From Solenopsis invicta (Eukaryota > Arthropoda > Insecta > Hymenoptera > Formicidae): a DNA stretch of 64,000 nucleotides. Below, one piece after another: positions 23,150 through 34,267 of this stretch (position 1 is the first letter of the stretch; each line of letters opens with the position of its first letter). The notes under the pieces are model-generated. The model was not told the origin of the DNA and did not search any database. It saw only the letters and a program-made list of their open reading frames with translations. The stretch is from assembly GCF_016802725.1 (NCBI RefSeq), contig NC_052668.1:9270001-9334000 (forward strand), in the 5' to 3' direction. Made by a program: the position numbers and the translations under genes.

Positions 23150-23536
23150 TGAAATGTTTGGACGAAATTGAAAAAGAATGGGTATCAACCATGAAACATT
23201 TAGGTATAATGCTAGACGAGATTTAGATTTCAAGACCACTGCAATTATATACTTAAAAAAATAGGGAAAAAGACTAACTTTTTAAATAAAATAAGTAACT
23301 TCGTATCAGCATATACTAGATATATTGTATACAAGTCCATCTTAGCACCTCATTTTGAGTACTGTGCTACTCTATCAGTTGGGATTGGTGAAACGCAATT
23401 GAATAAACTTCAGATAGCTCAAAAGCGTGTCACGAGAGTAATTCTGCAGTGCAATAGATTTACCAAATTTGAGCACATGCTACATACCTCACAGTTCATG
23501 TTTATAAGGTAACAATTATGTAATAACGTTAATGTC
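23150..23536 (+). pseudogene. Jockey-like LINE reverse transcriptase, C-terminal fragment
   Basis: The frame from about 23196 reads KHLGIMLDE, then after small breaks KKIGKKTNFLNKISNFVSAY, TRYIVYKSILAPHFEYCATL and NKLQIAQKRVTRVILQCNRF, ending near FMFIR*QLCNNVNV. This is the region downstream of YADD in Jockey-type LINEs. It is 5'-truncated and contains stops near 23224 and 23512. Its 3' side is cut by the start of LINE 2. Confidence 0.75.
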
Positions 23537-23922
23537 TCTGTCTCCCCCCCCCTCTCGGTGAGTACTGCGCTAGTGTGTTTCTTTTCTGCTCTGTCTTTTT
23601 CAAAGCTTTGCTGCCGTTTTTCGCCTTGTTGCAGGTCTCTTGGTCAAGGGCTCTATTGCTTGACTTCCTAGGTGAGCGCTTTTTGGCTGGCCACCGCCTC
23701 TCTCTTGGTTTTAATGCATCTCATCTGTGGATAACCTATATCTTCGGTGCTGCCTGCCGTTCGACACCGCATCGTGCGCGTGCTCGGGACCTGACGGATC
23801 TGTTTGTGCGGTGTCTCTCGCGCCTCTGTGTGGGGCTGCTAGGCTGAATCTGTTCGTGAGTGCTGTTTTCGATTTCCTGGAGTCTGTTCGTAAGTTTCTG
23901 TTAATCAGCTACTCTCTCTACG

Positions 23923-25178
23923 ATGACTCTTGCTTGCACACACTGTAAGCGCTTTATTGCTGTTATCAACGCGCTATGCTGCAACCGCAATCCCAAACAC
24001 ATTTACTACGAGGACTACGCCTGGAACTTGCACGGCTCCGCATCTGGCTCCCTCGATCTTTCAATGCTTTCCTACCCGGCCTGCCAGACGCAGAGCCACC
24101 ATGGAAATTTTTCTGATTCTCATGACCCGGTGCTCGCGAGTGCTGAATTGTCATCGGCCGCACCTTCCGCCGAACAGGACTCTATTAGGAGCCTCATTGC
24201 TACGGTGCTTGCTAAGGTCGAGGATATTGAGCGCAAGCTTCCTCGATCTCCCTGCGATGAGGGAACAGTTGCGGGATCTTCCGGAATTGAAGGCTCAGCT
24301 GGCCTCGCTTGAGCGTGGCTTTCAGCAGTCCTTAGGATCTATTGAGGCTAAGACCGAGGCGGTGACGTCCTCTGTTCGTGACATTGACGTAAGGCAGATC
24401 ATTCGGGATGCTCGTGTCCTTGTCTTGGAAGCACGGCCTTCTGATGGCTTTGGCACGCCTGCGGGCCATCTTGAGAAGCATCTCTTGAGCGCGCTAGACT
24501 CAGCTCCGAGCTCATCATGTTCAGCGTGAAGGAGCTCCCTTCCAACATCCATGCCATTACCACCAGCATCGCCTCCGCACTGGGAGTCGCGGTTTCGCCT
24601 ACCGAGATCGCGTTCTGTGTGTAGATTCCATCTAAAGACTATTCGCGCCCCATCATCGTCAAACTATCCTCCAGTGATGCCCGTAATCGGTGGATCGATG
24701 GGAAGAGGGCCAAAGGAGTCCTTGAGGGTGCCAAGGTGTCTACGGGACTCTAGAGCTCCAGAATCGATATCAATGAGACTGCTGGCTGCAGTGAGGACCG
24801 TCTTCGATGAGGCAAGACGTGCAGTTCGAGATAGCAAACTTCATCGAGTCTGGATTCGTAACGGCCTCATCTTCATTAAGCGCCACTTGGATACTTTGCC
24901 CATTAGAGTACGACATTGGAAGCATCTGGACAGCCTCACCGCCGGTGCTCCGAAAACCTCCTCCGCAATGACCTCAACTCGCGCACGCCATCGCATCTGC
25001 GTCCTTTTCAATTCAATCTGCGGGCGTCCCCGCTACGACGACTAGCCCTCAGCAGGCGCCTACAATCAGACCTCGTGCGCCCCCGGCGTCTTGTGGTGCT
25101 CCCGGAGCCAGCCATGCGGTTGCCGCCTGATCTGCATCTGCTGGTGAAACCTGACCTTCGCCGGCCGCCCCCTCTGCC
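23923..25178 (+). pseudogene. LINE 2 ORF1: FP-like domain protein, broken
   Basis: The start at 23923 (MTLACTHCKRF) has a decayed Cys-rich N-terminus that resembles a PHD-type finger. A helical segment follows (LRDLPELKAQLASLERGFQQ). Then comes the conserved block ELPSNIHAITTSIASALGVA, RPIIVKLSSSDARNRWIDGK and RRAVRDSKLHRVWIRNGLIF. That block resembles the FP-like domain (named after a baculovirus protein family) found in ORF1 of many insect CR1/Jockey LINEs. At least three frameshifts and a stop at about 24622 break it. Confidence 0.65.
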
Positions 25179-27183
25179 GTCTTGAATCCGCTTCGACTAT
25201 GTCATGTGAACTGCCAATCTCTTCTCTCCCACTTTGATGAATTCGTTTACTATTTTTCCACCAACAGCTTTGACCTACTCGCCATGTCTGAAACGTGGCT
25301 CAAGTCCAACGTCCCTGATGATTCGGTACGCCTCCCTGGCTTCTCGCTCCTGCGTGACGCGATGAGACGCAGGCCTTTCCTACTGGCTATAATCTATCGT
25401 CCTCCTAAACTAGGTCATCTCGCCTATTTCCAAGCAGATTTCGAAAAGCTCCTATCTTCCATTCCGTCTGCTGTGATAATAGGCGACTTTAATATAGACC
25501 TAAATCGTCAGTCCTTCGATGCCACCTCGCTGCGAGAATTTTGCGAGTGTAATCATCTCCATATTGTTCCGTTCTCTGACACACCACACAGCCACCTCGC
25601 ACACTCGCATAGATTATTGCTTGGTCAGCAATAGTGCCTTTGTGCTGTCCCATCGACAATGTGCACTATCCTTCCTCTCCTCACACGATCTTATCAAGGT
25701 CACCCTTGATAGTCACTACAATGGCCTTCCGCCTCGCATCATCTCTGCTCGCAATTTCTCTAATTATAACCTCAAGACACTACATAACCATTTAGGCACC
25801 CTCGACTAGACCATCGTATACCATTCCGACTTGCTCGACGATAAGATCGCTACCTTCAATAATCTTCTACTCTCAGCTCTTGACGCTCTTGCTCCGCTTC
25901 GCTCTTTCTGTGCCAGAAGACCTCCCGCCCCGTCGATTCGGCGGAAACTGCGCTTAGCTATGCGCGAAAGACTCAGCCAGAAAAGCCTTTTGCAGGCGTC
26001 TTTTCTCCTCCACTTTGATCACTTTTCGTTTACTGCGCAACGGAGTAAACAACTTACTGGACAAAGCCAGGAATGATTATCTTGCAGTGTCTCGATTCTG
26101 CCTCTTCTCCCGCTCAGCTCTGGTCTGAGTTGCGATCGATGGGCCTTGCCAAGTCTCGCTCGCCCACTTTGTCTCCCAATACATCACCTGATCAGCTAAA
26201 CTTATTCTTTACTGCAAGACATCACTCCCAACCATTTCCCTCCTTGTCCTCGACCTTCCGTACTTACTCCCTCCCTTTCTGCACCAACCACAGTTCCCGC
26301 TTCTTCCTTCTACTTTAAGCATGTTACACCGGACATCCTCTTAACAACTCTTGCTACGCGGTCATCCAACGCTGCTAGCCCTAATGATCTTAATCTTCGT
26401 TTTATACTCGACTGTCTTCCCTACGTGTTTTATGTCATCCTGGATCTTCTAAACCTCTCCCTTTCCTACCCTATGGAAGCGCTCCCACGTAATCCCTCTC
26501 CCTAAGATCAAAACTCCTTCCTCTCTTTCAGACTACCGACCTATCTCACTCTTATGCTTCCTTTCCAAGATCCTTGAGCACATTGTTTATGATCAATTGT
26601 CCTCTTAACTCTCGTCCCATCTCCTCGATTCTCTACAATCCGGTTTTCGGTGTGGCTATAACACGCAAACTGCGCTCGTGAAACTGGCGGATGATGTAAA
26701 GCAGGCCATCGATCAAAGAATGGTCACCCTGCTCATACTATTCGACTTTTCCAAAGCCTTTGATTCCGTCTGCCACAACCTACTTCTGAGCAAGCTTTCC
26801 AACTTCGACATCTCCTCTCCTGTACTTCGCTGGTTTGAGTCGTATCTCTTGACAAAACACAGCGTGTTCGCGGGCGCAACGATTTCTCAGGGCTCCGTCC
26901 TTAGCCCCTTGCTCTTTGCCCTGTTCATAGACGACCTAAGAGCTGTATTCCGTCATTCCCACCATATGTTATACGCCGACGACCTAGAAATATACTTACA
27001 TTTCCGTCCATCCAACCTTGCAAATGCACTTGGGAAAATCAGCGAGGACATTTCTGCTATCGAGAGGTGGGCAAACAACAACTGCCTCACGCTGAACACC
27101 TCCAAAACCAAGGCCATTCTCATGGGTAGTGCCCGCTACATTAATGCCATCAACGCCAATCATGCTTTAGTCCTTACGCTTAA

Positions 27184-29904
27184 GGGGAGATATACACCTA
27201 GCATGGTCGAAAAAATCGATTTTTTTTTTCATTTTCTTGATGCATGAGGTCTCAAGAATATCTGATTCAAATTGCAAGTCAATATCTCGATAAATAACGA
27301 AGTTACAGCCGAGAGAGTGAACCGTCTCGGAGAGCGCGCCGTACCGCCTGTTTTGCGGCCGAGCCGAGAGGCAGGTAGCGGCAAGCGACCCTTCGAAATG
27401 ACCTGTTTTACGATTCTATTGTGTTTTCGGGTGTGCTCGGGTCCAGGTATAACGGAAATATCCCACGACCGTTATTCTTAGCCAGAAATTGGATGCCTTT
27501 CGTCAGTAGCTTGCCGTTCGTGCAACTGTGCGTTACAGTGAGTTTTTGTCTGTGAATACATATTCTGAGGAAAATGGATAACAGAAATAAAGGTTCTCGG
27601 GAAGCTCATCAATCCGGATCTTTTCGCAAAGATCGAAGCAAGAAGATACCGCCTAAAAATCGATATACTGCCGAAAAAGTAGAACTTTCCGACGAGAATA
27701 TTAGTTCGAGTGCCAAAAAATTGAAGACTGATCGTGAGACATCTGCGCCAGAAGATCCAAACATCGGGTATCGAATTTTGAATTTTCTGGCAGTGTTTTC
27801 TGCCTTATCGGAATGTGTAAAATGCAAAAAGTGTGATAGTGATGTTCGATTCTCAATAGAAAGCACTCGAGGGCTCGGTTTTAAAATTGTAGTTTCATGT
27901 TCATCCTGCAAACCGACTTTCATTCCTTCGTGCCCGTACATCAAGACTGCTTACGAAATAAATACACGATTCTTTTTTGTTATGCGTTTATTGGGGATTG
28001 GTTTGCGTGGAGCTATGAAATTTTGTGGCCTCATGGATTTACCGCCTCCGGTTCAACAAACGACGTATGATATGATAATTGAGAACATTCATTCTGCTGC
28101 TTCAAGTATTGTTCAATTGGTGTTAAAACAAGCTGTAAAAGAAGAACAACAGGAAATAACAAATCAAAATTCGAGTGATGATATCAAAAAACTGACCGTT
28201 TCAGGAGATGGTACGTGGCGAAAACGTGGTTTTACCTCATTATATGGAGTTGCGGTTCTCATTGGTCACTTGACAGGAAAAGTCGTTGATTTTATTGTAA
28301 AGTCTGCTTATTGTGCTGAATGCAACTATTGGAATAAACACGTCAATACCGAGCAATATCAGGAATGGAAATCTAATCACGAAGAAAATTGCCAGGCAAA
28401 TCATGTCGGATCGCCAGGCAAAATGGAAGTAGACGCCATGAAGGAATTATTTTCAAGATCTGTCGAAAAACATGGAGTTATGTAAATTAATTATGTTGGG
28501 GATGGCGACTCTAAGACGTACACGGGATTAGTAAATGCGAAACCGTATGGTGAGATTGAGATTATAAAAAAAGAATGCGTGGGACACGTTCAAAAGGGAA
28601 CCCGTCTTCGCGAATGCAAAAAAAAATTCTGGAATCGGCGGCAAAAACAAATTGACGGCAAAGTTTACAGACAAACTGAGCATTTACTATGGCTTAGCCA
28701 TTCGAAGAAACAGTAACTCCAAGGATGACATGAAAAAAGCGATATGGGCAACATTCTACCATTACGGCTCAATAGACAGCAAGCCTGAACATCATTTTTG
28801 TCCCGAAGGCCCCGAATCGTGGTGCAAGTGGCAACAAGCGAAAGCTAAAGGAGGACTAAGGAATTTCCGTCACGATTATTCAGCATTGCCAAAAACGGTG
28901 TTAGATGCCATCAAACCAATTTACGAAGACCTCAGCAATGACAAATTGTTGGAACGTTGTGTTGGCGGATACACACAAAACAGCAATGAGAGCTTCAACT
29001 AACTTATTTGGAAAATAGCTCCAAAATCGATGCACAGCGGGGCCAAAATTGTTAACATTGCTGCATTTCTTGCAACATGCACGTTCAACAATGGTGTCAC
29101 GTCATTGTTAGAAATCATGAACGTGTTAGGAATATCGGTCGGATCGGGCGCGCACTTGTACGCTGCGCAAGAAGACGAAACTCGCATAGCGAAAGCCGAG
29201 CTGCAAGCGCAAGAACAGACGAAAGGTCGAATACGGCGCCGACAACAAAATTTAGAAAATATGAACATTCCGTCAACCGTAGAAGACTTACACTATGGGC
29301 CTGGTATCGATGATTCCATGTAAGTTGACAAATTTAATGATTTATTCATTCACAAATTTTCAAACGCGTTTTTCTCAAAACCACGTTTTTCAAATCGGTA
29401 CCCAAAATTTCTCGAAAACCATTGAACCGATTGCTTTGAATTTTTTTGTGGTTATTCTATACATCATTATCTAGTACTTGTCATAGGATTTTTTTTTGTT
29501 GGTTAGTTTTTGTTTTATAGGTAAAATAATAACTAATTTTTGGTCGAAAAATCGCTATGTTATGTTCAAACGTCCGCCATTTTGTCATAAATCAATATTT
29601 TCAAAATCGGCTATGACAAGTACTAGATTATAGTATCTAATTTAATAATCTTTTTGGTTTTTTGTTTCAGATGATTTTTGAGGAAACGCTAGTGGGTACC
29701 GTTTTTCCGGATTTTTTTACGGCGCTGTAAAGATTATACTACAACTTCGTCAATTTTTGATTTTTTTTAATAAAAAAATTGGACATATTCCTGAATGTGT
29801 ATACTTTTAGATAGAAAAACTCCCAATACGAAATTTCAAATAGTTTTCCTTAAAAAAATTCACAAAAATGACCTTTTTTCCGGCTGCTAGGTGTATATCT
29901 CCCC
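27184..29904 (+). mobile_element. Kolobok-like DNA transposon with TTAA target duplication
   Basis: A perfect 20-bp terminal inverted repeat, GGGGAGATATACACCTAGCA at 27184-27203 and its complement at 29885-29904, is flanked by TTAA at 27180-27183 and 29905-29908. Removing element plus one TTAA restores LINE 2 ORF2 in frame (LTLNGT). The internal protein belongs to the Mutator-like transposase-domain family. TTAA duplication with that protein type points to the Kolobok superfamily (known association; assignment inferred). A 16-bp perfect inverted repeat, CTAGTACTTGTCATAG / CTATGACAAGTACTAG, lies in the 3' noncoding part (29471-29486, 29611-29626). Confidence 0.82.
27574..29320 (+). pseudogene. 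Kolobok-like transposase (Mutator-like domain), broken
   Basis: ATG at 27574 opens a 303-codon frame ending at a premature TAA (28483-28485). It shows a basic N-terminus, a CVKCKKCD...CSSCKP zinc-binding pair, a central RLLGIGLRGAMKFCGLMDLP block, and the acidic motif VSGDGTWRKRGFTSLYG, whose aspartate is likely catalytic. The protein continues as NYVGDGDSKTYTGLV, KKECVGHVQKGTRLREC, then after a frameshift near 28625 with a frame ending in SIDSKPEHHFCPEGPESWCK and CVGGYTQNSNESFN. A second stop (TAA, 29000-29002) precedes the C-terminal frame ending at 29323. Sense orientation matches LINE 2. Confidence 0.8.
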
Positions 29905-31093
29905 TTAATGGCACACCCAGCGAAATTACAAAGCGCGTAACCAACCTCGGCTTGACCTTTACTAGTGTGCTGAGCTGGAATGAGCAGATTAAGTCAACCT
30001 CTCAACGGGTAAATGAAGTGCTCTAAAATATTACAGGCATTGCCTGTCGCGTCCTCTACGAGTGCGACTGGTGTCCTCTCTAATTTTCCCATTCTTTGAT
30101 TATTGTTCTGCCGTCCTAACTAATCTAACTGGTCAGCAAAGTCTCAAGCTCAGACGGTTTATGAATGCGCTTCATTTTTTACCTCCGCTAGGACGATCAT
30201 GCCTCCCATCTCTATCTCCAGCTCGGTTAGCTGAGTGCGGAGGACAGGAGGTCTTACCTCATCGGCTGCCTGATCTACTCTGTCAGCAATACTGGGACAC
30301 CTCCCTATCTAGCATCCAGGTTGGTGCCTCGCGCACGACCAGGCACTACTTCTAGGGTTTCTCCGCTCGACTTTGCTGTACCTTCCAGTCGTATATCAAC
30401 TTACCAGCGCTCATTTTCCATAGCTACTCCTTCGTTTTGAAACTCATTTCCCGCACCCATCCGCGGTGCTGTTTCCATTAGCGCTTTTAAGCGTAATCTT
30501 CACCTTCTGCTTCATAGTAAGGCTCCTCATTAGGCCTAACTACGTTGTAGACAATGTCTTATTAAATTAACATGTTTCTTTACTTTACTTATTTTTCTTA
30601 CTTTTCTCTCTTTCGTTCTCGTTTTCATTTGCTTAGTACATACATTTTTTCTTTCTGTTGTATTATATAAATATATATTGTATTTTTTGTTCTGTTTATT
30701 TTTTTTCCTATTATGTCTGTATATTATATTCACTGTTCGCTCGCGCTGGACATCTTATTTAGCACATTTTTATTTCTATTCTAATTATTGTTTTTATATG
30801 TATTTCTATTATTATCTTTATATTTGTTATTAGTTTTAAGTTGAACTATTCTCTGATCTGTATCATCTGTATATTTTGCCTGTTCTTAGAGGGTTTACCC
30901 TAAGACTGTAATAAATGCCAATTAATCAATCAATCAATCCCTCTCTGTCTCTCTCCCTCTCTTTCTTTTTCTCACTTACCTTGTACAGGTTCGACGTTTT
31001 TACTGTTGCAATTTGGATGAACTTCACGATCGTGAAAAAGTAGCATAAAAAACCTCTCACGTTCCTATGTGACAAATTAACGTCAAGAAATAC

Positions 31094-31484
31094 ACCAAGT
31101 TTGTTTCTCTCTTAAAAATTGTATCATAAAACTTGTAACACTTTCACAAATTAATTCACACCCTTAATGGATAGCACAAGACTGATTTACGAGCTCGCGG
31201 GGACGCGGAAACGCTTGTCGCGTCGTATTTTGCTACACGGCAAGCGTTTCCGCGTCCAGTATGCAGGAGCCAATAGTCTTTGCGTTGGATCACGTCGGGT
31301 TATGTGTGTTATGCGTTCTTACTTCAAGTGATTTCAAGTAATTAACTGTTAATACTAATTAATAATAATAAAGTAATAGAATCGTTCGTAAATCGGTCTT
31401 GTGCTATCCATCAAGTATGTGGGTAAATCCGTAAAATTGTCACAAGTTTTGTGATACAATTTCTGAAGAAAATACAAACTTGGT
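31094..31484. repeat. Nested hairpin element
   Basis: Outer arms 31094-31192 and 31386-31484 are inverted (ACCAAGTTTGT, AAATTGTATCA, GGATAGCACAAGAC, GATTTACGA). Inside, GGACGCGGAAACGCTTG (31201-31217) and CAAGCGTTTCCGCGTCC (31241-31257) form a 17-bp perfect hairpin with a 23-bp loop. A (GA)n tract abuts the right end at 31485. Confidence 0.8.
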
Positions 31485-31497
31485 GAGAGAGAGAGAG

Positions 31498-31535
<38 letters not shown>

Positions 31536-31554
31536 CAGTGGTGTGTGTGTGCGC

Positions 31555-31824
31555 GCGCGTGTTTTATGCTTTTATGCGGTAGAATAATTCTCATTGTCAA
31601 ACAGTTAATCGCAAGAGTGCCTCGTGTAAGCGTCCGCGTCAGACGATGAGTTGCGCCGCTTCTATCTATCATGTTTACACGGCCCATAATTCGCTAACTT
31701 TATTCTCTTATAATTCAAAAAGTGAGCGTCGGACAAAATTTTCGTATCGGAAAAATCGGGTCAAAATTTACCTAAAAACACGTCTTTACAGGGACACATG
31801 GGTCATTCTAAATCACCCTGTATA
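31555..31824 (-). repeat. Right arm of the long inverted repeat pair
   Basis: This is the reverse complement of 22736-23020, with a (GA)n / GT-rich tract on its inner side (31485-31560), mirroring the (CT)n next to the left arm. Together the arms bracket the Jockey fragment, LINE 2 and the nested hairpin. Confidence 0.8.
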
Positions 31825-31986
31825 ATAAACAGTAAATCCAAAGAGAATTAAAAGATAGAAACGTCAAACATTAGTAAACAATTCTGTATATAACAGATCT
31901 AAAAAATTTGTGTCTGCAAATTTAAAGGCTGTTTTTATTTTTGAATATAAATTATTTTGAATAAAAATAATAAAATTTTGTATTAA

Positions 31987-32428
31987 CCCGTAATGGTCAC
32001 ACTTCCAAATAATACATAATGATCACATAGGAACCACTGGACCCCTTTGCACAAAATCAGTCGCCATTTGCCAGCTTTTTGATATATCGTCACAACAATT
32101 TTACTGGACATACCTTGAGGTCTGTTCTTTATCATCCAATAAATTTTTTTAATTAAAATTTAACATAAAAAAAATTCAAATAAAAAAAATACAAAATTTG
32201 ACTTTTTAACAAAAATATTCATAAAATTTTTAATTTTTGAGATAATTTCGCAAGATAGTATACTTTCAGATGAATTTAACATAATGAACAAATTCAAATA
32301 AAAAAAATCGCAAAATTTGACTTTTTTTACAAAAATATTCATAAAATTCTTAATTTTTGAGATAATTTAACAAAAATTTAAGAAAAAAGTTGCGTGGGGT
32401 CTTTTGGATCATGAGTGACCATTACGGA
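31987..32428. mobile_element. TTAA-flanked MITE, piggyBac-like ends (copy B)
   Basis: CCCGTAATGGTCAC (31987-32000) and GTGACCATTACGG (32415-32427) form terminal inverted repeats flanked by TTAA (31983-31986 and 32429-32432). An internal direct duplication of about 80 bp repeats at a 121-bp spacing (near 32167 and 32288), including TTTTTGAGATAATTT. The ends resemble copy A at 2867; the interior is closer to the fragment at 56100-56543. Confidence 0.82.
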
Positions 32429-32645
32429 TTAATTACAATTTTTTTATATGTCAAAAATAATAATATAAAATAAAATGTTTCATATTTTTAACGCATTTCC
32501 AAAGCATTTATAAGATAATAAACTTAATTAAACTTTTAAAAAAAGCATTTATTTTTTCCACTTTAACACTAAACCTACCGTCATTTTATGTATACCTATT
32601 TTTATCATGACCGGTCAAATACCAGTTTTTAAATGGCAAAGTTAA

Positions 32646-33356
32646 GGGGTAATACCACTGTAGAATTAAAAAAAAATTTTCTTTATTACTTTAAAAAATG
32701 CTTTGTACCTTCTAGAATAAGTTAAAAAAAGTCTTATATCTGTTACAAAATTTCTTTTTTGAAATTTTGCGCTCTTTCTTAAGCGTGTCGGACTGCTCCA
32801 AAACGACTACCTACGACACATCAATACCTGCTCAAAGAGTACTAATGACTTATCTTCTGATTTCTAACTATTCTAATACAGCAACAAATATCATTAGAAG
32901 GAGTTTATGTTGAATGAAAAGCATTTCAAAACAAAGGAACATTAGTATAGCGTACATCCACAAAGAACATTTCACGTATTGCGACCACATCATTTCTTCG
33001 CTTGAAAATTTGATTTTTGTGTGCAATGCTAATATAAAACCATTTATTCGTGTCAACCGATAAAAATCCGCAACACGAGAAGTGCTCAGTGTCTTGGTGT
33101 AATTGGAAAAAGGCACAAGCACGCCGAGTGGTCTTAAACAGATGAAGCAAAGGAGGCACGCACCGGCATAAAATCGACGCAGAAACAAAATAAGGAAGAA
33201 TATTTGAGTAAAGAAGGGATGCTTTACGGTCTTGGGAAAGCAGACTAATTGTAAAAAATTTCAAACAGTCATTCATCAATATCTTCTTACTTTTCCTTCC
33301 ATGCAAAAAAATCGCAAAAAATGCTTTATTTGAGCCGTTTACAGTGGTGTTACCCT
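32646..33356 (+). mobile_element. Kolobok-like non-autonomous element with TTAA flanks
   Basis: GGGGTAATACCACTGTA and TACAGTGGTGTTACCCT are imperfect terminal inverted repeats next to TTAA at 32642-32645 and 33357-33360. Near 33060-33120 the plus strand reads DKNPQHEKCSVSWCNWKKAQ in one frame. That resembles the EHHFCPEGPESWCKWQQAK motif of the transposase at 27574. The rest of the transposase is missing or scrambled, so this is a deletion derivative of a different family. Confidence 0.65.
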
Positions 33357-33489
33357 TTAAAAGTGAGTCTTAGAGTTAAGCCTTATTCAGCTCAAATACC
33401 TTATAAAAAAAAAAAAAAAAAGAATTTTCCAGTTAAGAAAAATTTATATTAATTATGTAAAGTTATTTTAAATATTATTTTATAAAATT

Positions 33490-33531
<42 letters not shown>

Positions 33532-33689
33532 TGTGTGTGCGCGTGCGTGCGTGCATGCGTGTGTGTGTGTGTGATTTCATGAATTGTATTCGAATTCCTT
33601 AGCTCCGAAATTTTTGAATAGTTGGGACATCTCTATATTTATGTAAATTATATTAAAAACTTATTTTATATTAATATTTTTGCACTTAC
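33357..33689. repeat. Intron end with composite (CT)n(GT)n microsatellite
   Basis: The stretch before the Ufl1 exon donor contains (TC)n then (TG)n with CG interruptions at about 33490-33572; the rest is AT-rich. A poly(A) run lies at 33404-33421. Confidence 0.8.
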
Positions 33690-34267
33690 ATAAAAATATT
33701 CTTTCTGGTACGCTACACTGTCCCAATATTGCAGATAATGGCGTAGGTTTCGTGACAGCAAACAAGGCGCCTTTAATTTTTGCTTTATTTCTACTAATAA
33801 AACTCTCGGTATAAAAAACTTTGAGATCTTGAGAGTCTTGGATGGCGTGTATATTCTTCCCAAGTTCTTTCTCGACAACTGATTGTAGAAAATCAGCTGG
33901 TAGATTGTATGTGAGCGTTAATTCAGCCACGTTAATACAGCCGTGTTGTATGAGTTTATCGTTTATCTCTTCCGCAATTTTACTAATGTAACTCTTGTCA
34001 ATAAGCTGTCCCAATATTACTTTCAATCCTTTGTTGTGCTTCTCGATCTCTGTTACTACTTTAGTCACTTGTGATAGATTGACATTGAGAATTTGTGCCA
34101 GGTCGACCAAACTGATTTTCCCACCGTGAATGTACAACTCGTCTTTGATTTCCTTTCCAAGATGCTGAGGTGTAACGTATTCTTTACCATCATTGGTAAA
34201 TATAATATCCAGTAACTTGTTTTCTACCAATGTTGTTATAATCTCTATACAGTTTCGCTCAGAGAGT
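33690..34267 (-). CDS. Ufl1: Ufl1 coding exon (second coding exon expected): N-terminal ligase region
   Basis: This exon encodes 192 full codons, opening with LSERNCIEII, the conserved UFL1 block near vertebrate residue 27. It continues through the DGKEY, VLGQLIDKSYISKIAEEIND and FISRNKAKIKGALFAVTKPT blocks of the N-terminal winged-helix region that binds UFBP1 and UFC1. The acceptor is a TTTACAG at 34274-34268; the first base completes a codon begun in a missing exon. The donor is a perfect GTAAGT at 33689-33684, and the last exon base T pairs with CA of the next exon to make a serine codon. Reading past the donor only adds a short intronic tail before a stop. The downstream intron is about 27.6 kb. 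Confidence 0.95.

Larger units (their letters stand above)
25182..30540 (+). pseudogene. LINE 2 ORF2: endonuclease-reverse transcriptase, interrupted
   Basis: The endonuclease begins NPLRLCHVNCQSLLSHFDEF, with SETWL and GDFNID; an internal deletion joins LLRDAM to RRRPFLLAIIYRPP. RT blocks follow: YRPISLLCFLSKILE (26531), SGFRCGYNTQTALVKLADD, FDFSKAFDSVCHNLLLSKL (palm A, 26741), SQGSVLSPLLFALFIDDL (26887) and MLYADDLEIYL (26967, catalytic YADD kept). At 27183 the frame is cut by a DNA transposon. It resumes at 29905 as NGTPSEITKRVTNLGLTFTS and continues with SLIFPFFDYCSAVLTNL (30069). Stops and shifts occur before the RT and in the C-terminal part. Confidence 0.78.
23545..30939 (+). mobile_element. 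LINE 2: CR1/Jockey-type retrotransposon, split by a DNA transposon
   Basis: It has a 5' leader, an ORF1 with an FP-like domain, and an ORF2 with APE endonuclease and RT carrying an intact YADD. The 3' end is an AATC tandem tail (30922-30939). A 2.7-kb Kolobok-like element interrupts ORF2 at 27184-29904; the LINE frame resumes exactly at the TTAA. Pyrimidine-rich sequence flanks both ends (CTCTGTCTCC... and CTCTCTGTCTC...), so a target duplication is plausible but not certain. Short-repeat tails are common in CR1-like LINEs. Confidence 0.8.
2140..34267 (-). other. Ufl1: Ufl1 gene span seen in this window (exon 1 not found)
   Basis: Four minus-strand exons join in frame into one protein of about 738 residues that follows the UFL1 family from near residue 27 of the vertebrate protein to the C-terminus. 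UFL1 is the RING-less E3 ligase that transfers UFM1 to substrates such as ribosomal protein uL24 at the ER, working with UFBP1/DDRGK1 and CDK5RAP3. Junction phases agree at every join (exon lengths 578, 147, 1356 and 137). Introns are about 27.6 kb, 72 bp and 2.26 kb. The family role is known; the gene model is read directly from the sequence. The first coding exon, about 25 residues ending in a codon split after its second base, was not located up to position 64000. Confidence 0.93.

Noticed and set aside
24322..24552. Minus-strand frame inside LINE 2 ORF1
   Set aside because: Shadow of the plus-strand ORF1 coding sequence.
32868..33306. Minus-strand frames of 106 and 126 codons
   Set aside because: The transposase-like motif in this element is on the plus strand; the minus frames are shadows.
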